A stretch of 64,000 nt of DNA from Mycobacterium asiaticum (GTDB lineage Bacteria > Actinomycetota > Actinomycetes > Mycobacteriales > Mycobacteriaceae): NCBI RefSeq assembly GCF_001673635.1, contig NZ_LZMH01000079.1:23223-87222 (forward strand). Reading direction: 5' to 3'. A model generated the notes under the pieces. It searched no databases. It was not told where the DNA came from and saw nothing but the letters and a program-made list of their open reading frames with translations. Positions 1 through 7,244 of this stretch are shown here, one piece after another. Every line of letters starts with the position of its first letter. Positions within the stretch are counted from its first letter, which is position 1. The position numbers and the translations under genes were made by a program.

Positions 1-242
1 ACACTGCCGCCCATGTGGCTGTGTAGGAGGACCGATTCCGGGTCGCTGTCGATGGGGATACACCACAGCGCTTCGACTCCGCCGGCGTCGACCTCGGCGT
101 AGGTGACACCCTCGGGTTCCTTCGTCACCACATGGATGTTCTCGGCGACGTCCCGGATCGTCTCCAGCTCGAAATTGGGGTTCGACGACCGCCTGCCGAT
201 CTCCGCGAAGATCCCCGCCAATACCGCCTGCTCGTCTGCCAT
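1..242 (-). CDS. alpha/beta hydrolase (HSL/LipR-type esterase), N-terminal fragment
   Basis: The reading frame starts at ATG (242 to 240) and runs off the left edge of the window, so only the first 80 residues are visible. They include a short helical lead-in and then a core strand ending in LLHSHMGGSV. In hormone-sensitive-lipase-type esterases this place is taken by the oxyanion-hole segment (usually HGGG), so HSHMGG is a plausible variant. The catalytic Ser, Asp and His would lie outside the window. The gene is transcribed leftward, and two adjacent 14-bp near-palindromes lie 31 to 58 bases upstream of its start, which suggests control by a TetR-type repressor. Assignment is from fold-level resemblance only, and the substrate is unknown. 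Confidence 0.6.
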   Translation of the reverse strand, partial: MADEQAVLAGIFAEIGRRSSNPNFELETIRDVAENIHVVTKEPEGVTYAEVDAGGVEALWCIPIDSDPESVLLHSHMGGS

Positions 243-272
243 ACGTGTGTCCCTTCCTAGTCGGACCTTAGA

Positions 273-300
273 ATAACGATCACTATATAACGATCGCTAT
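273..300. promoter_or_regulatory. tandem 14-bp near-palindromic operator candidate
   Basis: ATAACGATCACTAT (273-286) is followed without spacer by ATAACGATCGCTAT (287-300). The two copies differ at one base, and the second reads the same on the other strand at 12 of 14 positions. The element is AT-rich in a GC-rich context and lies just upstream of the hydrolase gene starting at 242. TetR-family repressors often bind such paired sites. No TetR gene is visible in the window, so the regulator would be encoded to the left or elsewhere. Confidence 0.5.
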
Positions 301-401
301 GCCATGACTAGTGCATGTTCGGGCGGGCGCCGAACGTGGGTCTACGCAGGAGAAATGGTCACAGCGCCGCCACAGCCCCCACGCTGGGCGGCAGGATTTG
401 A

Positions 402-3095
402 CTACGCGCTCACGCCATCGAGCGCGCGACGAGCGTAGGCCCGCACGTCGGCGTCGTTGTCCTTGAGTGCGATAGCGAGTGCGTCGCGGGCGGCGGACTC
501 GCCGGCCCACCTGGTCAGACTCAGCACCGCCGCCTTCCGCACGTCCAGATGCGTGTCCGCGACGGCATCAGCCAGCTGCGGCACGGCGAGGTCGCTCGCC
601 GCACCGGCAAGCGCCCGCGCCGCCCCCACCCGCACCTGCCAGGCCGTTGCCCGCAGCGCCTGTTTCACCGCATCGAAATGAATCTCATCGCAACCCAATT
701 CAGACATCGCCGCGAGCGCGGCGGCGCGCACCAGCGGGTCCGGGTCGTCAATCAAGACGCCGATGGCATCCCGGCTGCGCGCCGATGGCTGCATAGCGGC
801 CAATCCCCCGGCCGCGGCGATCCGGACTTCCCGGTTCTCGTCAGCCGCGGCAGCGACGACGCCGGCCACGTCGTCGACGGAGACCAACGCGCGCACGGCC
901 TCGATCCGCACATGGTGAATATCGTCGTCGAGCCCGCGCCGGTACTCCGGCGCCGAACCGGCGCGCCGCGCCGCGAGCACATAGATTGCCGCGGCGCGCA
1001 CCACCGCATCCGGTGAGTCCAGATGCGGGCGGGCCTCGGCGGCATCCGGCAGCACTTCCACCAATTCCCGGATCCCGTCGGCGGCGGTCCGGCGCACCGT
1101 GACATCGGCGTCGTCGAGCGCGGCGAACAGGGCCGGCGCGTAGCCGTCCGGTGTGTGCTCGGTGACGGTTGCCACCGCGGTGCGGCGGACTCCGGCGTCG
1201 GGATCGCTCAGGTAGGGCCGCAAGTCCGCGGTGGTCGGCTCGTCGAGAGCCAGGACCTCGGCGATGCGCGGCGACGGGGCGTGCACCGTCGTCGCGATAC
1301 GGGTTCGGGTGGTGGTCGGGGCTTGGCCGCCCATAAGCGGCGGCTGCTCCACCTCGACCACGCGCCCATCCGTCGGCGGCAGCGCATCGAACTCCGGGAC
1401 CGAGACCAAATAGGGGGCCACCGGACGCTTCAAGAACACCATCCGACCGTCACCGGGGTGCTTGCGCAGGTTGAGGTGATAGCCCCATTCGCTGTCGTCC
1501 CGCACGGGCAGATCGGCGCGGTCGTGGTAGAGCCCCCACCGTGACTCGGTCCGGGTGAGCGAGGACCGAGCGGCCATCTCCGCGCAGTCCCGGATGAAGG
1601 ACACCTCGACCGCGCGCATCAGCTCGTGTGGGGTGCGTGCCCCCATTTCAGCGATCTCGTCGCGCATCCGATCGAAGGTGCGGATCGCGATCGACAGCTT
1701 GGCCGCGGTCTTGGGTGGCGCCACATAATCGTTGACGAAGCGCCGAAGCTTGTATTCGACCTGCGGCTGCGGCGGCCCGTCCGGGTGCCGCAAGGGGCGG
1801 TAGATCAGCTCGTGCGCCGCACGCAGCTGGTCCTGCGGCAGTTGTTGTGGCGCAGTGGTTTCGGCGATCGTCGAGGCGGCGTGTTCGCCCGCGAGGTCGC
1901 CGAAGACGAAGGCCCCGATCATGTAGTTGTGTGGGACGCAGGCCAGGTCCCCAGCGGCGTACAGACCCGGAACCGTGGTTCGGGCGTGCTCGTCGACCCA
2001 CACGCCGGACGCGGAATGCCCACTGCACAGGCCGATTTCGGAGATGTGCATCTCCACGTCGTGAGTGCGGTAGTCGTGACCCCGGTTGGCGTGGAAGGTG
2101 CCCCGGGTGGGCCGCTCGGTGGTGTGCAGGATGTTTTCCAGCGCCGTAAGCGTCTCGTCGGGCAGATGCGACACCTTCAGGTAGATCGGTCCGCGAGCCG
2201 AATCGATCTCGCTCTTGACCTCGGCCATCATCTGACCCGACCAGTAGTCGGAGTCGACGAACCGCTCGCCGTGCGCGTTGACCTGGTAGCCGCCGAACGG
2301 ATTGGCGACGTACGCGCACGCCGGCCCGTTGTAGTCCTTGATCAATGGATTGACTTGGAAGCACTCGATCCCGGACAGTTCGGCGCCGGCGTGATAGGCC
2401 ATCGAATAGCCATCACCGGCATTGGTCGGGTTCTCGTAGGTGCCATACAGATATCCGGAGGCGGGGAGGCCGAGCCGTCCGCACGCGCCGGTCGCCAGGA
2501 TCACCGCTTTGGCGCCGATCGCGACGAACTCCCCGGTGCGCGTGTGCAGCGCGGCGGCGCCGACGGCCCGGCCATCGGCGGTCAGCACCCGCACCGGCAT
2601 CAGCCGGTTCTCGATCCGGATCTTTTCCCGCATCGAGCGTTGCCGCAACACCCGGTAAAGCGCCTTCTTGACGTCCTTGCCCTCGGGCATCGGGAGCACA
2701 TACGAGCCGGAGCGGTGTACCCGGCGCACCGCGTACTCGCCGTGCTCGTCCTTCTCGAACTTCACCCCATAGCGCTCCAGCCGCTGCACCATAGCGAACC
2801 CGCGGGTGGCGGTCTGATACACGGTGCGCTGGTTGACGATTCCGTCGTTGGCCCGGGTGATCTCGGCGACGTAGTCTTCCGGTTCGGCCTTGCCGGGGAT
2901 GACGGCGTTGTTCACGCCGTCCATGCCCATTGCCAGGGCGCCCGAGTGGCGCACATGCGCCTTCTCCAGCAGCAGCACCTGCGCACCGTGGTCAGCCGCG
3001 GTGAGGGCCGCCATGGTGCCGGCGGTACCACCGCCGATGACCAGTACGTCGCAGTCCAGCCGGAGCTGCGGCTCGTCCGCGGGTATCTGCATCAT
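402..3095 (-). CDS. AprA-like FAD oxidoreductase with C-terminal HEAT-repeat domain
   Basis: An 897-residue cytoplasmic flavoprotein of the fumarate reductase/AprA superfamily. A dinucleotide-binding GGGTAG lies at residues 21-26, and a family His sits in SGHSASGVWV (His360). The stretch at about 487-540, with HELMRAVEV and later ESRWGLYHDRADLP, closely resembles the C-terminal part of adenylylsulfate reductase alpha. AprA proteins are about 620-660 residues. Here residues from about 615 to the end add some nine HEAT-like repeats of about 31 residues, such as DPDAGVRRTA and DNDADVRAYA. By eye, the AprA substrate-binding Arg in FRFKDGYGP corresponds to Leu251 in PLIKDYNGP, so the substrate may not be APS. 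It ends the operon that includes the ferredoxin at 6085, its likely electron partner. The start overlaps the ABC ATPase stop (ATGA). The reaction is unknown. Confidence 0.85.
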   Translation of the reverse strand: MMQIPADEPQLRLDCDVLVIGGGTAGTMAALTAADHGAQVLLLEKAHVRHSGALAMGMDGVNNAVIPGKAEPEDYVAEITRANDGIVNQRTVYQTATRGFAMVQRLERYGVKFEKDEHGEYAVRRVHRSGSYVLPMPEGKDVKKALYRVLRQRSMREKIRIENRLMPVRVLTADGRAVGAAALHTRTGEFVAIGAKAVILATGACGRLGLPASGYLYGTYENPTNAGDGYSMAYHAGAELSGIECFQVNPLIKDYNGPACAYVANPFGGYQVNAHGERFVDSDYWSGQMMAEVKSEIDSARGPIYLKVSHLPDETLTALENILHTTERPTRGTFHANRGHDYRTHDVEMHISEIGLCSGHSASGVWVDEHARTTVPGLYAAGDLACVPHNYMIGAFVFGDLAGEHAASTIAETTAPQQLPQDQLRAAHELIYRPLRHPDGPPQPQVEYKLRRFVNDYVAPPKTAAKLSIAIRTFDRMRDEIAEMGARTPHELMRAVEVSFIRDCAEMAARSSLTRTESRWGLYHDRADLPVRDDSEWGYHLNLRKHPGDGRMVFLKRPVAPYLVSVPEFDALPPTDGRVVEVEQPPLMGGQAPTTTRTRIATTVHAPSPRIAEVLALDEPTTADLRPYLSDPDAGVRRTAVATVTEHTPDGYAPALFAALDDADVTVRRTAADGIRELVEVLPDAAEARPHLDSPDAVVRAAAIYVLAARRAGSAPEYRRGLDDDIHHVRIEAVRALVSVDDVAGVVAAAADENREVRIAAAGGLAAMQPSARSRDAIGVLIDDPDPLVRAAALAAMSELGCDEIHFDAVKQALRATAWQVRVGAARALAGAASDLAVPQLADAVADTHLDVRKAAVLSLTRWAGESAARDALAIALKDNDADVRAYARRALDGVSA

Positions 3096-3829
3096 GCCGC
3101 CACCGAATGGTTCAGCGCGGCAATGACTTCGGCGCGCAGTTCGGCCCGTGCAGCGGTGCTGCGCGGATCCGGCACGCCGAGCACCGCACGCAGCGGACGG
3201 CCGGCTTGGCCCAGCACGGCGATGCGGTCACCGAGGGCCAAGGCCTCGTCGACGTCATGGGTGACAAAGACGATGGTGGTGGGATGCGCTCGCCAGGTAT
3301 CGACGAGCAAACGTTGCATGGCTGAACGCGTTTGAGTGTCCAGCGCGCCGAACGGCTCGTCCATCAGCACCGCGCGCGGCGCACCTGCCAGACCACGGGC
3401 CAGCTGAACACGTTGACGCATTCCACCGGACAGGCTCTTGGGCAGGTAGTGCCCGAAACCGGTGAGACCGACCTCGGTGATCCAGCGTTCGGCCTGGGCG
3501 CTGCGGGTGGTGCGCGGCACCCCGCGCAACCGCAACGCAAGTTCGATGTTCGACCGTACCGTGCGCCAGGGCAGTAAAGCGTTGTCCTGGAACACCATGC
3601 CGCGGTCGCCCGATGTGCTGACCACCTCTTCGCCGTCGGCCAGCACCCGTCCGCCGTCGGGTCGCTTCAGACCCGCCAGGGCCCGCAGCACCGTCGACTT
3701 GCCACACCCCGAGGGGCCGGTGAGCACCAGGATCTCCCCGGGCCGCGCCGCCAGACTCATCTCGTCGATGACTGGGATCCCGTTGTACGACAGGCGTACT
3801 CGATCCAGTTCCAGACTCATGCCTCTCAT
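3092..3829 (-). CDS. ABC importer ATP-binding protein (NitT/TauT/SsuB type)
   Basis: A 245-residue ATPase that would power the importer formed with the permease (3826-4674) and the lipoprotein (4671-6059). All nucleotide-binding motifs are present: Walker A GPSGCGKST, Q-loop VFQDNALLPW, signature LSGGMRQRV, Walker B VLMDEPFGALD, and H-loop FVTHD. QDNALLPW is typical of the nitrate/taurine/sulfonate class. The ATG at 3829 overlaps the permease stop as ATGA. A second ATG three codons later (3820) is possible. It lies inside the operon and should be translationally coupled. The substrate cannot be read from the ATPase. Confidence 0.92.
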   Translation of the reverse strand: MRGMSLELDRVRLSYNGIPVIDEMSLAARPGEILVLTGPSGCGKSTVLRALAGLKRPDGGRVLADGEEVVSTSGDRGMVFQDNALLPWRTVRSNIELALRLRGVPRTTRSAQAERWITEVGLTGFGHYLPKSLSGGMRQRVQLARGLAGAPRAVLMDEPFGALDTQTRSAMQRLLVDTWRAHPTTIVFVTHDVDEALALGDRIAVLGQAGRPLRAVLGVPDPRSTAARAELRAEVIAALNHSVAA

Positions 3830-4674
3830 CGCTTCGCTTCCTCTCCCCTCGGCAGCCACCGGGTGGCCCGCCGCCCGACAAGTTCGATCGACGCCGATGT
3901 CGCGAAACCCAGGACGCCGATTGTGATGATGCCGACGAAAACCTGCGGGTAGGCCAGCACCGTGTAGTTCTGCCACGTGCGGTAGCCGACACCCAGCCGT
4001 CCCGAGATCATTTCGGCGGATATCACGCAGATCCACGCCACCCCCATACCGACCGACAGTCCGCCGAACACTCCCGGCAGGATGCCGGGCAGGACGACCT
4101 GCCTCAGCACGTCCCAGCGCCCGCCCCCGAGAGTGCGCACACTGTCCTCCCACAGGGTCGGCAGGGCACGCACGGCGTGCCGGGTGCTGACCATGATCGG
4201 GAAGTAGGCCGCCAGGAACGTGATGAACACGATCCCCGCCTCGTCGGTCGGGAACAACAGAATCGCCACCGGCACCACTGCGATCGCGGGAATCGGCCGG
4301 GCCAGCTCGGTCAGCGGGCCGAAAAGGTCGGCGAACAACCGGGAGCGCCCCAACAGCACACCGGTCGCGACACCAGCCGCCGCAGCCAGACCGAAACCGG
4401 TGAGGATGCGCAGCAGCGACTGGGCGAGGTCCAGCCAGTATTCGAAGGCACCGAGTCGCCGGGTGAGCGCGGTCGCGATCTCCGTGACGGTGGGCAGCGT
4501 GTCGAATCGCAGCCAGAACCGCATCTTTTCGGCGGTGAGGAGCTGCCAGAGCCCGAGCGCGAGAGCCACCGACGTCAGCCGCAGCAGCCGCGACCGCCAC
4601 GGTGAGGCGGACCTTCGCGGCGCGGCGACGGGTCTGGCGGGGCCCGCAATTCGGTCGGCCAGTTCGGCGGTCAT
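3826..4674 (-). CDS. ABC importer permease (NitT/TauT type)
   Basis: A 282-residue inner-membrane permease of the BPD-transport family with about six hydrophobic helices. The cytoplasmic EAA loop that contacts the ATPase is visible near residue 190 as RTLGGGRWDVLRQVVLPG, the form usual in SsuC/TauC proteins. The start at 4674 overlaps the stop of the substrate-binding lipoprotein (ATGA), and its own stop overlaps the ATPase start. A longer frame upstream is the overlap with the previous gene and is not used. Confidence 0.9.
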   Translation of the reverse strand: MTAELADRIAGPARPVAAPRRSASPWRSRLLRLTSVALALGLWQLLTAEKMRFWLRFDTLPTVTEIATALTRRLGAFEYWLDLAQSLLRILTGFGLAAAAGVATGVLLGRSRLFADLFGPLTELARPIPAIAVVPVAILLFPTDEAGIVFITFLAAYFPIMVSTRHAVRALPTLWEDSVRTLGGGRWDVLRQVVLPGILPGVFGGLSVGMGVAWICVISAEMISGRLGVGYRTWQNYTVLAYPQVFVGIITIGVLGFATSASIELVGRRATRWLPRGEEAKR

Positions 4675-6059
4675 AACGAACTCCCCACTGCCTGCTCGTA
4701 TTCCACGGTCACCGCACCCGGATGCGCGGACAGGTAGCGACGTGCCCCGGCCACGGTGCCGAACGGGCGGTAATCGGCGCCGTCGCGCACCCACACCGCC
4801 TTATCGGCGAACCATCGGGTGCCCAGTTCGGTGTCGGGCACATAAACGGCCCGGATTCTTGCGCCGCGCGCTCGCGCCGCTTTGATCGCGTGGAGCAGGG
4901 CCGTCGGGTCGGCGAACGTCTGGGTCGAATCGGAGCCGTCCAGCCACAATTCGCTGGCCAGGGCCGGGTCGCCACTGAGCGCCGACGGATTGTCGGTACG
5001 GGCGCGGCCGGCGTCGTAGTCCAGCCCGCGAGCACCGAACACCGCGCGCAGCGGCCCGTCCTGTACGAATCCGTCGACGTCGAGATCGGCGAAATCGCCG
5101 ATCGACTTCAGGTATGGCACATCGCCTTTGAGCGCTTCAATCTGGGATGTCTTGAGCGTGCTGTCGAACGAGGTGCCGCCGGGACCGTTGTAGAGGTATA
5201 CCACCTCTTGCGGCAGACCGCTGGCGTCGGCGACGATGCGGGCCGCCTGCAACGGCTTGGTGTTCAAAAAGTCGGTGGCGTCCAGTTGTGCCTGCAGGAA
5301 CGCCGCCAGCACCTCGGGATGCGCGGCCGCGTAGGAGCGACGCACCACGACACCGTGCAGGGTGGGCACGTTCAGCTCCGCACCGTCGTAGAGCAACCGG
5401 CCCTTGCCCTGGTACACCAACAGCCCAGGCCAGGCGACAAATTGCGAAAGCGCCTGCACCTGGCCTGATTCCAGAGCAGAAGCGCCGACCTGTGGCTGCT
5501 GGTTGAGCACTTCGGCACCGTGAATCCCGGCTCGGTCCAGCGCCCGGACCAGGGTGCCGTGACCTGCCGAACCCACACTCGCCGAGACTCTGGCGTCCTT
5601 GAGGTCGGCCAGCGTCGTCGCCGACGAACCCGGCGCCACCACAACCATGTTCAGGGCACCCTTGGGGTGGTAACCGGTGACCGACACCATTTCGGTGCGG
5701 GCCAATGGATTAACCCGGGTTTTCGAGCCGTTGATCAGCAGGGGGTAATCCCCCATCGAACCGATGTCGATCTTCTCGGCGAGCATCTGCGCGGTGATCG
5801 GCGCACCCGTGTCGTAGTCCTGCCACCGCACGGCGTATCTGGTGCCGGTGCGGTGGGTGACATCGGCGAGCCGGTGCTCGAGGTAACCCTGAGCGCGCAG
5901 CAGTGTACCGGCCGTCACGGTGTTGATGGTCTTGGACTGGTAGCCGACGACGACGTTGACGACTCCGTCGGACTCGGCCAGCGATTCCAGCGAGCAACCG
6001 GACAGCGATAGGGTGAGCGTCACCGCGACGGACAGCAGGCGGAGCGCATTCCTCTTCAT
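4671..6059 (-). CDS. ABC substrate-binding lipoprotein with C-terminal NosL-like domain
   Basis: A 462-residue exported lipoprotein. The signal peptide ends in the lipobox LSGC (Cys22). Residues about 30-345 form a NitT/TauT-type binding protein with the fold's KIDIGSMGDYP stretch near residue 100. This family normally ends at about 320-340 residues. The extra tail (about 365-456) reads like the accessory protein NosL: LWLDGSDS, then IRAVYVPD, then WFADKAVWVRDG, then PFGTVAGARRYLSAHPG. It has no Cys, so the copper-binding site of true NosL is probably not kept. A 25-base gap separates it from the ferredoxin gene upstream. The ligand is unknown, and the NosL-like reading is inference from pattern. 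Confidence 0.85.
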   Translation of the reverse strand: MKRNALRLLSVAVTLTLSLSGCSLESLAESDGVVNVVVGYQSKTINTVTAGTLLRAQGYLEHRLADVTHRTGTRYAVRWQDYDTGAPITAQMLAEKIDIGSMGDYPLLINGSKTRVNPLARTEMVSVTGYHPKGALNMVVVAPGSSATTLADLKDARVSASVGSAGHGTLVRALDRAGIHGAEVLNQQPQVGASALESGQVQALSQFVAWPGLLVYQGKGRLLYDGAELNVPTLHGVVVRRSYAAAHPEVLAAFLQAQLDATDFLNTKPLQAARIVADASGLPQEVVYLYNGPGGTSFDSTLKTSQIEALKGDVPYLKSIGDFADLDVDGFVQDGPLRAVFGARGLDYDAGRARTDNPSALSGDPALASELWLDGSDSTQTFADPTALLHAIKAARARGARIRAVYVPDTELGTRWFADKAVWVRDGADYRPFGTVAGARRYLSAHPGAVTVEYEQAVGSSL

Positions 6060-6084
6060 GAATGTCCCTGATCCAGAACGTGGT

Positions 6085-6315
6085 TCAGCGCAGCAGATAG
6101 GGCATGTTCACCGTGACCGCCCCGGTTGGGCAGCGCGCCGCGCACGGCCCGCAGTACCAGCATTCGTCGACATGCATGAACGCCTTGCCGGTGTCGGGAT
6201 TGATCGCCAGCGCATCCAGCGGGCACACCTCCACGCACAGGGTGCAGCCGTCGATGCACAGCGATTCGTCGATGGTGACCGGCACGTCGGCTCGGGTGTT
6301 GTCGATCAGCGTCAA
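6085..6315 (-). CDS. AprB-like 2[4Fe-4S] ferredoxin
   Basis: A 76-residue iron-sulfur protein with eight cysteines in two clusters: Cys20-x3-Cys24-x2-Cys27-x3-Cys31-Pro and Cys52-x2-Cys55-x2-Cys58-x3-Cys62-Pro. The second motif, ECWYCGPCAARCPTGAV, is the hallmark of adenylylsulfate reductase beta (CWxCxxCxxxCPxGA). True AprB has a longer tail of about 70-90 residues, which is missing here. It would carry electrons to or from the AprA-like flavoprotein of the same operon. Translation appears to start at TTG (6315), overlapping the GntR stop as TTGA, with an AGGAG ribosome site 8 bases upstream. The family is clear, but the physiological partner is inferred. Confidence 0.88.
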   Translation of the reverse strand: MTLIDNTRADVPVTIDESLCIDGCTLCVEVCPLDALAINPDTGKAFMHVDECWYCGPCAARCPTGAVTVNMPYLLR

Positions 6316-7049
6316 GGCTTGCTCCTAATCAGGTTGCCGCGCATGGTGATTCGGTCCCCCCGCATCCTGATGTACTCCAGGTCGACGGGGCGGCCGTCGT
6401 CCAGGCTGGTGAGGCGCTCCAGCATCAGCAGCGGCGCGCCATTGGGCACTTGCAGCGCCACCGCCGAATGGGCGTCGGCGGGAATGGCTTCCAGCGCCAG
6501 TGCCGCTGACCCGAGCGGTCGCCCGCTCACCTGCTCGATCAATGCGAACAGATCGTTGTCTTCCAGCGGATGTCCCAGGATCTGCGTGCCGATGTCCGGG
6601 GCCAGGTAGGTCAGGTCGAGGCTGAGCGGCAAGTCACCCAGGTACCGCAGTCGCTCGATGAAGACGGCATGCTCACCGGGGCCCAGCCGCAGTCGGTGTG
6701 CCACCGACGGAGGGGCCGCGACCAGCATCGCGGCTCGCACCTGGTTGCGGACCTCGCCCCGGCCGTTGAAGGTCTCCTTCAGCCCGAGCAGCGTGTCCAG
6801 GCCGTGCGTGTACTTGCGCTGCGCGACGTGCGTTCCGATCTTCGGTCCGCGGTCGATCAGGCCCTCATGCTTCAGGACGCCGAGCGCTTCACGAACGGTG
6901 TTGCGGGACGCCGAGAACTCGGCGGCCAACTCGCTTTCGGTGGGTAGCCCGTCGGGGTAGGCGCCGGCGTGAATCTGCTGACGCAGCACGTCGGCAACCC
7001 GGCGGGCCCGGTCTGCCCGGGCGCCCTGGATCGGCACTGGATCTGCCAC
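6312..7049 (-). CDS. GntR-family transcriptional regulator with UTRA ligand domain
   Basis: A 245-residue DNA-binding regulator. Residues about 15-80 form the winged helix, with the recognition segment TESELAAEFSASRNTVREAL. Residues about 95-240 match the UTRA effector domain, ending in MLERLTSLDDGRPVDLEYIR. It is the first gene of the AprA-like operon, so it likely regulates itself and the importer in response to the imported compound or a product. The GTG start at 7049 lies exactly 6 bases after a TAGCGT -10 box with no ribosome site, which fits a leaderless transcript. Candidate operators (repeats of ATTGCGCC and a GGTCCGGACC palindrome) lie in the 195-base upstream gap. Confidence 0.92.
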   Translation of the reverse strand: MADPVPIQGARADRARRVADVLRQQIHAGAYPDGLPTESELAAEFSASRNTVREALGVLKHEGLIDRGPKIGTHVAQRKYTHGLDTLLGLKETFNGRGEVRNQVRAAMLVAAPPSVAHRLRLGPGEHAVFIERLRYLGDLPLSLDLTYLAPDIGTQILGHPLEDNDLFALIEQVSGRPLGSAALALEAIPADAHSAVALQVPNGAPLLMLERLTSLDDGRPVDLEYIRMRGDRITMRGNLIRSKP

Positions 7050-7055
7050 GCCGCC

Positions 7056-7061
7056 ACGCTA
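7056..7061 (-). promoter_or_regulatory. -10 box of leaderless GntR operon promoter
   Basis: On the minus strand TAGCGT is followed by six bases and then the GTG start at 7049. This matches the mycobacterial TANNNT -10 element placed so that transcription begins on the start codon. No Shine-Dalgarno sequence is seen. A -35 element is not evident. Confidence 0.5.
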
Positions 7062-7073
7062 ATGCAGGTCAAC

Positions 7074-7179
7074 GGCGCAATGTCGGGACCGATAGCGGCG
7101 CGACTGAGGGTCCGGACCATTGCGCCGGGCACCGTAGTGCGTCACCTGCGATGTCCGGCTCCCGAAGCGCTATTGCGCC
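7074..7179. promoter_or_regulatory. repeated ATTGCGCC boxes and GGTCCGGACC palindrome upstream of gntR
   Basis: GGCGCAAT (7074-7081) is the reverse complement of ATTGCGCC at 7119-7126 and at 7172-7179. Between the first two copies sits a perfect 10-base palindrome, GGTCCGGACC (7109-7118). All lie in the 195-base gap between the decarboxylase stop and the GntR start, upstream of the GntR -10 box. They are candidate operators for the GntR protein, but no footprint-level evidence can be drawn from sequence alone. Confidence 0.35.
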
Positions 7180-7244
7180 ACCCCGGACCCACACCCGCAG
7201 TTCTGATCGCGCTGAAACTAATGCGGGTGACAGCCAGCTCGATC

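Noticed and set aside
1626..3335. Long plus-strand open frame opposite the AprA-like gene
   Set aside because: It is antisense to a protein with clear motifs; high-GC codon bias makes long shadow frames common. Its product shows no recognisable domain.
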